The notes under the pieces: generated by a model
Databases searched by the model: none
The model's input: the letters and a program-made list of their open reading frames with translations, nothing else
What the model was told of the DNA's origin: nothing
Translations under genes and position numbers: made by a program
In this document: positions 1-11,279 of the stretch, piece after piece
How positions within the stretch are numbered: position 1 is the stretch's first letter
Layout of the letters: each line of letters begins with the position of its first letter
Source of the DNA: Molanna angustata
Taxonomy: Eukaryota > Arthropoda > Insecta > Trichoptera > Molannidae
Length of the DNA: 64,000 nt
Reading direction: 5' to 3'
Assembly: GCA_963576475.1 (NCBI GenBank)
Contig: OY754969.1
Location: 27,218,888 to 27,282,887 of the forward strand

Positions 1-254
1 TTCCCGGTGGAGACACAGTTTTTAATTGTGTTTTCAGTCTGGATCTGTGAGACGGTTAATATCGTCAGAATGTGGCAACTTGTTATTGGGTGCGTGTTAA
101 ATAATTATTTGACATAGTACCTGTTAGTTTTCCGAGTAGCGTACATTAAATAAAATAAACAAAAATATGGATATTTTTTTCCTTTTTTTTGTTTAGTTTA
201 TTATTGTTTTCTTCTGTGCTATTTTGTTATTTTAGGGTGTGTTTGTAAAGGGCA
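1..254. other. No recognisable feature
   Basis: AT-rich sequence with T-runs near 173-190. I see no gene, repeat boundary or RNA here. Confidence 0.4.
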
Positions 255-306
255 ATAAATGCCTAAATGGTTAAATAGTTAGCTATTTAACCATTTAGGC
301 ATTTAT
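255..306. repeat. Perfect 24-bp hairpin
   Basis: Two exactly complementary 24-nt arms (255-278 and 283-306) are separated by the 4-nt loop TTAG. The arms contain GCCTAAATGG and its complement. It could be the core of a small fold-back element. A long perfect stem with a tiny loop is unlike an animal microRNA precursor, so no RNA function is claimed. Confidence 0.8.
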
Positions 307-1583
307 AAATAATATGCATTCTGCTCATTAATGGAGTTTTCGATGTTGAGGATTTTTCGTCGAGCCTTTGGGGTTAGGAAAAGAAGGGTAGGAAGGATGT
401 TAGGTAATGACGCTAGAGTTACTCCACTTGAGACGAGATCATACCAGACTAGACAAGGGGGAGCATAAGACTGAGCCCTTTATGCCACACCGAGCCTATT
501 CTGCAAACAGTGAAACCGACGCGTTCACGTTTTTTCCATCCCCTTTTGTACAAACGATAAAACATCCGGATAAACATTTCCGCCACTCGCGTATCTTTTA
601 TATTCTGCAAACATTCATTACCATTTCGTTTGTTATCAAATGTTGCGAATCCTTCAAGAAACATCCTTTTGACTTTGAATACCTAAAACGATGGTTCATA
701 ACGTTCAACCATGCAAATTGTATAACATGGTATATACCTAATTTCAACATATTTTCTTGTAATCATAAGAATGAACAAATCCTTGTACTCTATGCAACCA
801 GAAAGATCGCTCCTAAATAGAAATTTCTGCCAACAACTCAGTGTAGTTTAAGAGGACATATAACGCTAAACTTAGTGACTGAAAACATGATATATTAAAT
901 GCACTATGAAGTTACGCGATAGTAAGGGTAAATATCGCGTGCGTTTAAAAAGGTATATACGTGATTTAAATTATCGGAAACCCCAAATTTGTTGAATTTT
1001 TGCATTTTAAGAACAAACCTTAGTTGAAATGAAAAAAACTTTATCGGTCATTCACTTTGATTTTATGCACTCTTTAAGCGTATAAAAAAAATATTTCTTT
1101 ACGACACATGGTTATGGAGTAATTTAACAAAAATGCTGTAAAAAAGGATATTTTTAATCACTTATTTATGGGAATTTGGGCTGAATTTTAAAATTGTGTG
1201 ACGAACATTCACTAGAGAAATGTTGAAAAGACTTATACTATTATTTCTAGAAACACACTGTTTAACATATTTGAGGGATTTGATTTGAAATTGAGGTGTT
1301 TAGGTTTATATGGCCCTTTAAATGTTTTGATTTTCATAAAATTGTTCAAAATTGCGTCGTTTTAACGGCATTAGATTTCAATGAAGCAGCCAAAAGTATT
1401 GAACAATTTTATAAATTCAAAGTATTCTAACTATAATTTTACGTTAATCTTTGTTCGAGAAACTCAGACTCAGTGTTTACAACCCTGCACGCCAGTGTAG
1501 AAGTTTAATGATTCGCCGCTACTTTATGTTGCTTCTCGGAAAACAACACAGAAGAGGGAATCCTCTTCTGCGGGAAACAAAAC
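307..1583. other. Unassigned stretch with one unrecognised open frame
   Basis: A 137-codon open frame lies at 407-820 on the plus strand, with an overlapping 71-codon frame on the other strand. Neither shows a motif I recognise, a signal peptide or clear membrane segments. Base composition at 400-660 is less AT-rich than the surroundings, so this may be a decayed repeat body. The rest is simple AT-rich DNA. Confidence 0.35.
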
Positions 1584-1670
1584 ATATTTTGTTGATACAT
1601 TACCATCTTTAAAAATCCCATTTATATGGTTATGCCAACTTTTTCTAGACCAACTCCTCCATCTCATTTC
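1584..1670 (-). pseudogene. Small relic of an RTE-like LINE RT C-terminus
   Basis: The minus-strand reading contains RKSWHNHINGIFKDGNVS. The same stretch in the longer relic at 4490-5280 reads KGWHVQMNGILKDGNVRS. This places it in the region downstream of the reverse-transcriptase domain of that LINE family. Only about 29 codons are recognisable and both ends are lost. It is a degraded, non-functional fragment. Confidence 0.5.
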
Positions 1671-2000
1671 GATGTTAAGACGTACGATAAAAATTGATTT
1701 AATTGTTATCATTGGCAACAACTCGATGTAACACATATTCACACCATCTTAGTGCGTGGGTAGACAGTAGTTTAAGAATACCCAGTACCCACACATTAAT
1801 ATCCAAATGGATATTTAGGCTGCATTACCAGGTATGGTAAAACAGCATGACCGACGGATGTAGGCCATTCCTAACAGTGAAAATGGCAATGAATGGCCAA
1901 CATTTCGTGTACACACGCTAAATACAACATCCGCTAACGTGTTTTCGATTTTTTTTCTCTCGTTCTGGTTTCTACTACCGTCCCAATGTTACCTAGGGTA

Positions 2001-2017
2001 CCTAACCTAACCTAACC
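2001..2017. repeat. Short CCTAA telomere-like run
   Basis: Three consecutive CCTAA units plus CC, equal to (TTAGG)n on the minus strand, the insect telomere motif. It is too short to be a telomere. Interstitial scraps of this kind can arise by end repair or by chance. A second short run lies near 24195-24206. Confidence 0.6.
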
Positions 2018-2284
2018 TTCGAGTGATAATTGTAACACGCCGCACAATTATTGTACTCTGTAATGAATGGAAGATTTTTTTTTATTAATTTACATAACTA
2101 AATAATAATGCGAATTTCTCACGAACATTATACCAATGCAACTACAACATAATCAATGTATGACATAAAAGTATATGGAAAATAATCACAGAGACTGAGA
2201 TTATTTTCTTCTAAAATCTGAGGACTTGCAGAGTCGACCGTAACAGGCGATAAGTTGGGACAGCACCAGGAAGAAGATATTGGT

Positions 2285-2412
2285 AAAAAAAGCTACGCGT
2301 GGTCTATCTTGCTCTACCGTGTTGAGGCGTGGATCATCTCGAAGCTTCTGAAACGTGACTCCATAGAAGATGCTGATAATTTCTTGGACAGACATGTTCA
2401 CAAAGTTGAGCT
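2285..2412 (+). pseudogene. Relic of a non-LTR retrotransposon RT tail
   Basis: The frame contains SYAWSILLYRVEAWIISKLLK, and a neighbouring frame reads IISWTDMFTK. These resemble the WSxLLYGxETWTL and ISWTxxxTN segments that follow the palm domain of many insect LINE reverse transcriptases. The switch of frame shows an indel. No catalytic motif remains. The clade cannot be fixed from so short a piece. Confidence 0.5.
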
Positions 2413-2589
2413 TTATTATGTAGAACAAACATCAATTTTATATTTTAGGTAGTCATCAAGGGGAAGATTGATTGTTAGAAAAGACAACTTTCCTGGCTAC
2501 GAAACGAGTGGATCGATTTGAAGCCACGAATGTTATCATGGATAGAGGTGTGTGGCGCTCGGTTTTCTTTGACTACCCCGCTAGGGATG

Positions 2590-3769
2590 TTATATTATGT
2601 AAGAATGATATACCGCTACTTTCATAGGGATAGGCACTTTATAAACATAACCTCTATTTTTATTTCCTTATAAACCACTCCATTTTAGAGTATTAATAAG
2701 AAGTTGCCACACTTTTTTTAAGACGTACCAATGTAGTCAGATATTATCTATAGAAATTGGCTCAGAAATCGAATGCTCAACCAACTGAGTGATGAAGGCT
2801 GTATTATTAATTATAAATATTACAAATATGTGCATTTTTTAATAGCTATGCTTGTTTACAATATTTTTACTTTCGAGTTTTGTTTCGTGATTTTTGCAGC
2901 ATTTCCGTGTAGACATATATTTTCTCACACTTATGAACACATAATAACTTATGAACACAACATTACATAGTTACCGTTACCGTTTTTTTATATACATATA
3001 TAAATATATGCTACAAAAACATATGTGAGACCTCAGATAGTGTTTCTCAACGTGAGGTTCACGTCGGGTAAATTAACTTTCTCAGAACTATGTAAAGGAC
3101 AACTTTCAGTCGCTACTTGAACTAGGTAAACGTCCAGTATAGGTAACTTCTGTCTGAAATGTTCGTACCCGTAATTTCACCATTAGATGCTAAGGGGCTG
3201 TCATAGTTATTTCATAGTCAACCTATTTCGTATTTAAATTTCAGTTCTTCGTTATACACACAACCTTCTTACATTGCTGTCTTTCTGTACATAGTTTCCC
3301 GTCCCTCGTTACATTTCTGTCCGCTTTGTTATATTTTTTAATTATGCTTACACAACAACGTCTCACTAATTTGTTCTATACCCACAGTTTAAGTTTAATT
3401 GATTTTAATACCAAAAGTTCATTATTTTATAATACTAATGCTGAGGTGAGGTATGGACCAAAAAAGTTCGAGAAACACTGCCTTGGATCTTACGAACAAT
3501 AGCAAAGCTGACACGTTATTAAATTGCTTTACTAATGTCAAATATAATAACAGGAATTGTTTTTTTTTTGTCATTTTCTGTGCGAATTTTGCTAAACTTC
3601 CTTAAATTATTACAACGTAGAGGACAATGAATATGATGTTATCAACAACACGACTTGATATCTCACACTATTATACATAATTCTGTTGTACTTCCACTTA
3701 CAATGAATAGATTGATAGCAACTTTGTACATGTCTTTATCATTAACCGAGCGCTTCTGGAGTGATCTTG
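2590..3769. other. No recognisable feature
   Basis: AT-rich DNA. Short open frames such as 2773-2970 look random. I see no repeat ends or RNA signatures. Confidence 0.35.
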
Positions 3770-3905
3770 AATCATAAAACGGAGAATTTTTATTATTATT
3801 CTCTCACTGCGTCGTTGTCCTCATTGCTGAGGGTCGTGAAGATCTTCCCTGCTTGTCCTCAAAACATTGTGGATTGTTATCCTCCACCGCACCAACCACT
3901 GTAAC
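3770..3905 (-). mobile_element. Possible LINE 3' UTR fragment
   Basis: Read on the minus strand, the segment has ACGACCCTCAGCAATGAGGA followed by a gap and an AATAATAATAAA-like tail. This resembles 3' untranslated ends of insect RTE-like LINEs. It is also less AT-rich than its flanks. No coding homology is visible, so the call rests on recall of the tail type. Confidence 0.3.
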
Positions 3906-4489
3906 TTGTTAGTTTGTCGACGGAAAATACTTGGTTAAACTTCTTTATAAACACACTTGCTTTCGTTTCACTATATAATATTATGCATAACCGGTGTCGG
4001 TCTGTTAAAGACCATCGTCAGAAACTCTGCATAGTGTTTGGTTTGTTATATTGTTTTTTTTCTTTATTTACTAACTTTGAGATAAGAATTATAAATTATA
4101 ACCACCGAATATCAGCGAAATGCATTGTTTTTAACCACACTTACATAGAAGAAATCAATAAACACAATACAATATTATTTACCTCCCGAATTTATTGATG
4201 TAGTTCTTTTGTTACAGGGGCCCCAAACAGTGACCTAACTACATTCATTTTATTAAATTAGATATCTGTTGAATCAATATTCATTTGCATTATACAACTT
4301 ATTTTTCAACCGTTCGAAAGCAACAGTTTTACACACCCGACATGTATTATTGTTTGTATACAACCACTAAAGATTAAATTAGACGGCATCTAATTTGTTG
4401 AATTCCATAATAATTAGAAAAAAATGAACATATATTATACCATAAAGTATTTAATTTGTCTACCGACAACCATTTCGGGTTATAATCAT
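3906..4489. other. Unassigned stretch with an unrecognised 94-codon frame
   Basis: An open frame at 3914-4198 (plus) has no motif I recognise and its composition matches the AT-rich background. Nothing else is evident. Confidence 0.3.
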
Positions 4490-5280
4490 ATACATACATA
4501 CATATCATCACGCCATGCCCCTCGCGGGGTAGGCAGAGAGAACCGAATGCCCCTTATTTCTATTTTGACACACATTCATCGCCTCGTCGACATTCATACA
4601 TCGTCTTGTACATGTTCGTCTGTTGTTCACGCTTCTAACATTTCCGTCTTTCAAAATACCGTTCATTTGGACGTGCCATCCCTTCCTTCGGCGGCCCCGA
4701 CCTCTGATTCCATTGCTGTTCGCAATGTATATTTCCTTCGTCAGGCGTTCCTCATTCATTCCCCCCATGTGGCCAAACCATCTCAATGTTTTCACTTTCA
4801 TTCTATTAATGACATCTTTCTTTATCTTACATTTTTTCCTTATGTCCTCATTTCTGACCCTGAACTACATCGTTATATTACAGATTCTTCTTAGCGATCT
4901 CATTTCAACTGCATTAATTCTGCTTTCGTGGAATTTCTGCCATATCCAGGTTTCACTTACATACGTCAAGGTTGGCACTAAGATAGAGTTATGAATGGCA
5001 ACTTTAGCATCCTTTGGTATGTTGCGATCATTCATAACTGGTCTAAGTGCCTGCCATAACTCTTCTTTCGATCTCCTTATAAATCCGTCCATTGCGTTGA
5101 AACATGCTTCCCAGATAAGACATATTTGTCGACTTGCTCGAGCCATTCGTTCTCTACTTTTATTTGGCACGCTGTTCTGCTTTCACTCTTTTCAAACACC
5201 ATAACCTTTGATTTGCTGACATTCATCCTCAGTATATAATCATCACATATTATTCCACAAGTAATAATAATAATCATAAC
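4490..5280 (-). pseudogene. Decayed RTE-like LINE, 3' part of reverse transcriptase
   Basis: Three minus-strand frames overlap and continue one another, so at least two frameshifts have occurred. The first (5277 down) has YILRMNVSKSKVMVFEKSES, the Nx(S)KTKVM segment after the catalytic palm. The second (5170-4865) has KVAIHNSILVPTLTYVSETW and ESRINAVEMRSLRRICNI, the thumb-like region. The third (4801-4508) has LRWFGHMGGMNEERLTKEIY, then a basic GRGRRRKGW block and a terminal SAYPARGMA. The element ends at about 4490 in a TATG-type microsatellite tail, as RTE-like LINEs often do. The polymerase FADD box is missing, so this is a 5'-truncated dead copy. Clade assignment to RTE is moderate. Confidence 0.75.
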
Positions 5281-5284
5281 TGGT

Positions 5285-5600
5285 TGATTATTGCCCTATA
5301 AGCCGGAATGGTTGTCGGTAGACAAAATAAATACTTGGCGGAATAAAAGTGTCATACGCCCCATAATGACATACGCATGCCCCATATGGGGAAACACAGC
5401 AAAGACCCACATAGATAAGTTGCAAATCTCCCAAAACAAGGCCATCCGTTTAGCTCTATGCGCTCCAAGATGGGTGAGAACCTCCCAACTACACGAGGAT
5501 GCAAAAGTACCCACAATCCAAGACTTCATAAATTCATCCCCCCAACCTAAAACCCTTACCTTTTCAGTACTTAAATTTCCAAACCACCCAGTCAAGTAAC
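5285..5600 (+). pseudogene. Jockey-like LINE RT C-terminal relic
   Basis: A roughly 100-codon frame reads IRPIMTYACPIWGNTAKTHI, then DKLQISQNKAIRLALCAPRW and VRTSQLHEDAKVPTIQDFI. This is the conserved tail following the RT domain of jockey-clade non-LTR elements. The N-terminal endonuclease, the catalytic FADD box and the normal C-terminus are absent. It lies head to tail-opposed to the RTE-like relic just upstream, so the two insertions are independent. Confidence 0.75.
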
Positions 5601-6026
5601 GTCAGATAAAGGAGCAAGGAGTCCTCGGTACTCTGATGTACAGTAATGACCAATGATCAATGACTTGGCGGAATATGTGTTCATATTTTTTATGAAAGAA
5701 ATACTCCAGAAATATTCCGAATACAATTTTATTTTTCTCTGAATAAATTCAAATATAATTTGCTTTTTTGGTTTATACTAATTGAAAAAAAAGGATTCCT
5801 AAAAAAAGATTCTTATTTTTATTGTGGAATTTTGTAGGAATATATAATAATAATTATATTTTTTTATTGCATGAACTTAATTGTTATGATCAAATTCGTA
5901 TGTTTTATTGCCTAATAAAATCTATGTACCTAGATAGCGTGGTAGTCGCCTTAATTTATCTGATTGAAGAACCGTTAGCCGTTCTCATTTCATTATACCC
6001 AGAATCACCTTTGGTATAAACTAAAA
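5601..6026. other. No recognisable feature
   Basis: AT-rich DNA between a LINE relic and a hairpin. No gene or repeat end is seen. Confidence 0.35.
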
Positions 6027-6061
6027 TCACACTCGTATTGGGTACCTATACGAGTGTGATA
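6027..6061. repeat. Short hairpin
   Basis: ATCACACTCGTAT and ATACGAGTGTGAT form perfect 13-bp arms around a 9-nt loop. It adjoins the longer fold-back at 6081-6277 and may be part of the same insertion event. Confidence 0.7.
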
Positions 6062-6080
6062 TAGAAGAACCAAAATTAAA

Positions 6081-6277
6081 ATACTAGGTATTTTTAAACA
6101 AACAAAAAGATTATGTTTTTACATATATATTTCCATTATAATAGGACGACCGTTTCGGCTGACTAGGCCCTTATAAACTAGTGATAAGGGCCTAGTCGAA
6201 ACGGTCGTCCTATTATAAGGGAAATATATATGTAAAAACATAATCATTTTTGTTTGATTCAAAAAATACCTAGTGTA
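6081..6277. mobile_element. Fold-back MITE, about 195 bp
   Basis: Almost the whole element is an inverted repeat with arms of about 90 bp and a 9-nt loop near 6180. The outer ends are ACTAGGTATTTTT and its complement, and the inner arm carries GGACGACCGTTTCGGCTGACT paired with the strand around 6190-6215. It has no coding capacity. Long near-perfect arms and small size fit a miniature inverted-repeat element. The superfamily is not assigned because the target duplication is unclear. Confidence 0.7.
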
Positions 6278-6688
6278 ATAGAGTTACACACAATAAACAC
6301 CGTCAGTATTGACAAATAAAAAAATACAAAATTAAAATTTTTATTTATGTTTTATTAATTTTTTATGGAAAACCCACTGCGATTTGCAAATTATTAAAGA
6401 AAATAATAACCATTTACCAAAATAGTTACTCATCATACATCATGAGTACCTAATATAAAAATGAAATAACTAATCATGTAAACAGTGGAGTGAGTAAATA
6501 TGTTATAAAGTTTTTTAAATTCATGAATATGTTCAATTAAATATGTTATGAATATGTTCAAATAACATTTTGTTAAATGCGATGTAAATCTTAATCCCAA
6601 CACAACAAAACAAAACATATTTACGAAAAAAGACGAATAAAATACATATTGCTGTTTTTTTTTAAATATATAAATGAATATTTTCTTG

Positions 6689-7221
6689 AACCCTTTCTTA
6701 ACCGAATTATGAAAGCATTATGAAAAAAAATATGTTTCATAAAAAATGGACAAAATATGTGATTATAAAGAGATTTTGATAATTTTTATATTTTTTTTTC
6801 TTCCTTTTTTTGAAAATTTTAACGATTCCAATTGTCATCATTCATATATATAACTATAGACTTTTCATATTTTTTTTTTTCATTTTTAATTATTATTAGA
6901 GATTGAAGGAAATATAATTACCTCATGAAAAAAAAATATAGTATGCTAGAAAACAAAAAAAAAAGATTAACATTTATTAAATTTTGACTAACCGTGTTTT
7001 GCAAGAAAATCACATTTCGCAATAACCAGCAATAACCGAGTTTTCAACTGTCAAAATGCGGTCACTAAAGCAAGTTTCCGTCATTCTCAGTATTGTAAGT
7101 GATCAAAAATATTGTGATTAATAATTTAGAAGAGAAATAACACAGCTGATAACAATTTTCATTTAGATATACGTAAAATACATCAATGATTCCAATTGGA
7201 ATCATCGGTTAAGAAAGGGTT
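6689..7221. mobile_element. MITE with 17-bp TIRs, piggyBac-like ends
   Basis: AACCCTTTCTTAACCGA at 6689-6705 is exactly complementary to 7205-7221. Trimmed to CCC...GGG, the right end abuts an intact TTAA, and the left flank is TGAA, one change from TTAA. CCC/GGG ends with a TTAA target are the hallmark of the piggyBac superfamily. The 533-bp body is AT-rich and non-coding, so it would depend on a transposase in trans. Confidence 0.65.
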
Positions 7222-7906
7222 AAACAAGTAAATATATGTATATACATCTTCCTACATTCCTTAAATTAAGCAAAAATTCTGGTGCTATAGGTAAATGATT
7301 TATGATGATTATTTATGACACAATGATTGAAGCATAAAAAATGGCCACTAATTTAAATGAATTTACAAAATAATGAAAGAGTAACGTTAAAATATGACTG
7401 TAATATAAAAATGTAGGTACTATGAAATTAACTCTGAAAATATGAATAACAAAATAAATTCACTTTTTTAAATATTATCTTATATATTATTAAAAATAAG
7501 TTGAACTTTAAATCAGGTTTTTCAATTGATCAATTAAAACAAGAATAATAATGTCCTTATAATAACAACAGGTATCAGCATAATTTTACTTGTAATAAAT
7601 TAAGGTACGTTAAATAAATATAGCATTTGAAAATGTTAATTTTTCAGTAACCTTGACGAATCGAGTGAAGTTCGTATAAAATATTTATTATCAATTCATA
7701 ATATGTTCATAAACAGGGATTGCAAACATTCTTTGTTAAGGGCCAGATAGTGAATTGTATGCCAAGAATGTTTGTATCTAAGGTCATCCTAATTAATGGC
7801 ACTATTACGGTTAAAAGAAGAAAAAATCATAATTTGTTTTTTTACCAAGCGGCGGTAAATTTATATGTATTTTTTATTAATTATCTACATTATGCTGATA
7901 ACTCTA
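7222..7906. other. No clear feature
   Basis: AT-rich DNA. Motifs like ATGTCCTTATAATAACAA near 7551 echo the tail of the SINE family next door, so truncated SINE tails may lie here. Confidence 0.3.
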
Positions 7907-8085
7907 TTTTTTTAATGAATATGTCCTTGAAACAAGTACATATACATATTCTCATGTATTCCCTAAACAAAGCATAAATCCTTGTAATACAAGTGTACGA
8001 AATCGGTCGTGGCAGGATTTGAACCCGCGACCACTGGATGACTAACCAAGCGCGGTAACTGCTCTGCCACCACCGATCTGATTTT
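7907..8085 (-). mobile_element. tRNA-derived SINE, family 2
   Basis: Read on the minus strand, a tRNA-like head has GGTGGTGGCAGAGCAGTTAC (A-box region) and GTCGCGGGTTCAAATCC (B box). A non-tRNA body and the tail with GTCCTTGAAACAAGTACAT follow. The head does not fold into a full cloverleaf with a matched acceptor stem, so it is not a tRNA gene. Related copies lie at 42590-42755, 51104-51180 and 59960-60110. Transcription by RNA polymerase III and mobilisation by a LINE are inferred from the SINE class. Confidence 0.7.
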
Positions 8086-8464
8086 AGTGTGATTCAAATT
8101 GTATACGCGACAAGACCGATTTATATTTATTAATTTAGGTATTATAAAAATATGCATTTTTTTCATCATGGAACAATAAACGTTTAATAATAAAAATAAG
8201 TGATCAGATTTTATGGTTTATAAATATTAAATAAATTATTTTGCGGGTCGAATTTGGCTCCCGGTCTGAAGTTTTCCGTTCCCTGTTATAAAAGAACCAA
8301 GATACCCTTGATGAGGAAATACACAGATATGCGTACCATAATACACTGTCCTCGGAAATTGAAACTAAGTCGAAAGGTTTAATAATTATATACGTATATA
8401 CCTAAACTATCGTCAGTTCAACAAACTGGTCTAGGCATTTTATGAAACAGCGGCTATTTTTTTT

Positions 8465-8652
8465 AATTTTTTAACTACATTTTTAATAACTTTGTATAAA
8501 CTGAATTACTCATTGAACATTATGCAACCGGTTTCGGAATTAACCGTTCCCTCTTTATGTAAATTTTCGAATAAATAAAGTTCCGAAATCGGTCTATAAG
8601 TTCAATAAATAATGTGGATTATACAAAGTTATTAAAAATATAGTAAAAAAAA
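8465..8652. mobile_element. Imperfect fold-back MITE
   Basis: Left arm segments TTTTTAATAACTTTGTATAA and CCGGTTTCGGAA have complements in the right arm (CCGAAATCGG, TTATACAAAGTTATTAAAAA). The arms are about 80 bp and diverged. It is non-coding. No target duplication is clear. Confidence 0.5.
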
Positions 8653-9614
8653 TGTCAAATGTACCACAAAGTATTTAATTATTATTTAATCGACTTTTCA
8701 TTGAATATTTTGTTTTTCATTTTAGTACAGGGATATACGTAGGTACTTTGATTTGAATCAACAAATAAAATCAGTCGACGATAGATGTTAAAATAAGTAT
8801 TTATGATTTTTTTAAATAAAAAAATTAATTATTAAGCTGGCAGTCTTTCGTCATTTCGGCAGAAATTCGTCTTTGATTCGGAATCGGTGAGTTGATCAGT
8901 TAAAATTGACATTTCTAACAGCTTCTTCGAGTGATGATCTACCAATAATTCGTATAGTGTATTTACTTTCGTGTGGGAGGGGGACAATACGAGATCTCTC
9001 CTTGATCTTCTTTTCTCAAATAGTAATTAGTCATCTAATATACGGCATCATTAAGAGAAGAAGAAAAAATGTAACTTAAAGCAATAAATTAATTGACCAC
9101 TTGTTTTGATTAATATATCAGTAAAGGTAGGAACAGTAGAGACACATTGCTCGTATGGTTCATTACATGTCAAATTAATATAGTCACATCATCATCTCAA
9201 TTTTTAATGGAGTTCGATACAACATTTTTCGGCTTTCGGGACTCTTTTTAAATAATTATATATTAGAGTCCTGAGACAAAGTTCTCGGGATTGATTCAAA
9301 TAGTTACAAAGTCATAGAAAAATACCAAATTATTTAATTAGAAAGGAGTGGAAGCCACAGAGTGAAGAATAGGTATACATAATACAAAGCATACATAAAC
9401 TATGACTTTAAGCCAGGTAATTAGTTCATAAAGAGGAACGGTGATATTCCAGACACGAATGAGGACGAGGAGGGCCGACCCCACATAATGGGAAGAAAAG
9501 GCCAGGACAAAGAAGAAAAAGGTGATATTCCAGACACATTCAGTGTTGTAATAAAAAAAATCCTTGAATCGTGGTTGAACCACGGTTCAATTGAACCCGG
9601 TTCGAAGTATTACA
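8653..9614. other. No clear gene
   Basis: AT-rich DNA with a weak inverted repeat near 9240-9295 and a small hairpin with GTGGTTGAACCAC near 9571. An open frame on the minus strand at 9338-9583 has hydrophobic stretches but no recognisable family. Confidence 0.3.
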
Positions 9615-9745
9615 ACAAGTTTTATTTATTTATTTATTTATTTATTTATTCATTGATTAACAATTACACATAACACATTAACATTATAGTGTCCCCCGTT
9701 AGGTAGACGAGTGCCTACCCGTGTTGGGGGTCTATATTACATAAT
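9615..9745 (-). mobile_element. LINE 3' UTR and (TAAA)n tail
   Basis: On the minus strand the segment runs GACCCCCAACACGGGTAGGC, then GTCTACCTAACGGGGGACAC, an AT-rich stretch and finally about nine tandem AAAT units. A conserved GC-richer 3' UTR ending in a short tandem tail is typical of CR1/jockey-like LINE insertions. No coding part is retained. Confidence 0.5.
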
Positions 9746-10082
9746 AATTTACAATATTTTATATATTATATTACATTATATTATATTACATTACTTCATA
9801 CACATATATATATCTCTATTTCTTTTCTCTTTTCAACATTATATATTACTGTAGGACTCCTATAAACATCATCAATGCAAAACCAAATCAAAATCACAAA
9901 ATCAAAATCAAAGAGACAAATATGAATAATAATAAATAAATAAATTCAACAATATAAAAGCAAAAAAAAGTTTATTATGAAGTTTTCAATTTTCATAACG
10001 TTTATTGCGAAACCTCAAAATGGTTTTACTGTTATTAGCTGAAATTGAATAATATTATAAGAAAATAGGCGTCAATGCAATT

Positions 10083-10850
10083 GGCGTCAATAATGCTTCA
10101 GTATTTTTAAAATGAGTTTCTACAATCATGTAGACTTAGGTACTTTGGCGTCAATAATGCTTCAGTATTTTTAAAATGAGTTTCTACAATCATGTAGACT
10201 TAGGTACTTTGGCGTCAATAATGCTTCAGTATTTTTAAAATGAGTTTCTACAATCATGTAGACTTAGGTACTTTGGCGTCAATAATGCTTCAGTATTTTT
10301 AAAATGAGTTTCTACAATCATGTAGACTTAGGTACTTTGGCGTCAATAATGCTTCAGTATTTTTAAAATGAGTTTCTACAATCATGTAGACTTAGGTACT
10401 TTGGCGTCAATAATGCTTCAGTATTTTTAAAATGAGTTTCTACAATCATGTAGACTTAGGTACTTTGGCGTCAATAATGCTTCAGTATTTTTAAAATGAG
10501 TTTCTACAATCATGTAGACTTAGGTACTTTGGCGTCAATAATGCTTCAGTATTTTTAAAATGAGTTTCTACAATCATGTAGACTTAGGTACTTTGGCGTC
10601 AATAATGCTTCAGTATTTTTAAAATGAGTTTCTACAATCATGTAGACTTAGGTACTTTGGCGTCAATAATGCTTCAGTATTTTTAAAATGAGTTTCTACA
10701 ATCATGTAGACTTAGGTACTTTGGCGTCAATAATGCTTCAGTATTTTTAAAATGAGTTTCTACAATCATGTAGACTTAGGTACTTTGGCGTCAATAATGC
10801 TTCAGTATTTTTAAAATGAGTTTCTACAATCATGTAGACTTAGGTACTTT
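10083..10850. repeat. Minisatellite, 12 x 64 bp, all units identical
   Basis: Each unit starts GGCGTCAATAATGCTTCAGT and ends near GACTTAGGTACTTT. Units begin at 10083 and every 64 bp up to 10787, and I saw no substitutions among the 12 copies. Each contains the small stem TCTACA-ATCA-TGTAGA. A partial seed (GGCGTCAATGCAATT) sits just upstream near 10068. Perfect homogeneity points to recent amplification. No coding function is indicated. Confidence 0.95.
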
Positions 10851-11061
10851 TCTTATCGTGCCTCCACAAACTTAACCCTGTGTAATATTATATTTTATTA
10901 ATATTGTAAGGATAAAAAGTCACCACAGTTAGAATAATTCAGAAATATTACTGAATTTTTTATCCATTAATTATCTTTTATATACGAACGATTTCGAAGC
11001 AACCAATACTTCCTTATGAGGACTACAACTAATAATTTTATGGTTCAATAAAAGTGAATTA

Positions 11062-11275
11062 TGCCGATCGCCGGTACACAGTTGGTAAGTCGATTGTTGA
11101 CTGTACTGGCGCCCTGGGTTCGATCCCCAGCAAAGGAGAAATTTATTTAAATTAATTTCTCATGCAAATATTGCTTCTCTAGCCTGGAAATACTTTAGTT
11201 AGAAGAAATTTCGATATGACAATAAACTCGCCACTTGCGCAGGTAACAAGAACGTGTTTATTGTAGGTATGATAC
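11062..11275 (+). mobile_element. tRNA-derived SINE, family 1
   Basis: The head carries an A-box-like CCGGTACACAGTTGGTAAGT and a B box GGGTTCGATCCCC at 11116-11128. The body has AGGAGAAATTTATTTAAAT, CTTCTCTAGCCTGGAAATAC and the tail CGCCACTTGCGCAGGTAACA. Related copies occur at 23264-23415, 23862-24300, 26445-26565 and 29170-29360. The acceptor stem is not paired, so this is a SINE and not a tRNA gene. Confidence 0.75.
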
Positions 11276-11279
11276 TTAA

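Noticed and set aside
407..820. 137-codon open frame
   Set aside because: No recognisable motif and no supporting signals. A frame of this length can occur by chance or in a decayed repeat, so it is described but not called a gene.
2001..2017. Telomere or chromosome end
   Set aside because: Only three CCTAA units are present and they are embedded in ordinary AT-rich DNA.
6140..6225. Hammerhead-like GAAACGGTC next to CTGACTA
   Set aside because: The core needs CTGANGA and here reads CTGACTA. The sequence is explained by the perfect arms of the fold-back MITE.
8005..8075. tRNA gene on the minus strand
   Set aside because: The A and B boxes are present but the cloverleaf and acceptor stem are not. 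Similar sequences recur with a common non-tRNA tail, so it is a SINE.
10083..10850. CRISPR array
   Set aside because: The whole 64-bp unit repeats with no unique spacers and the genome is eukaryotic.
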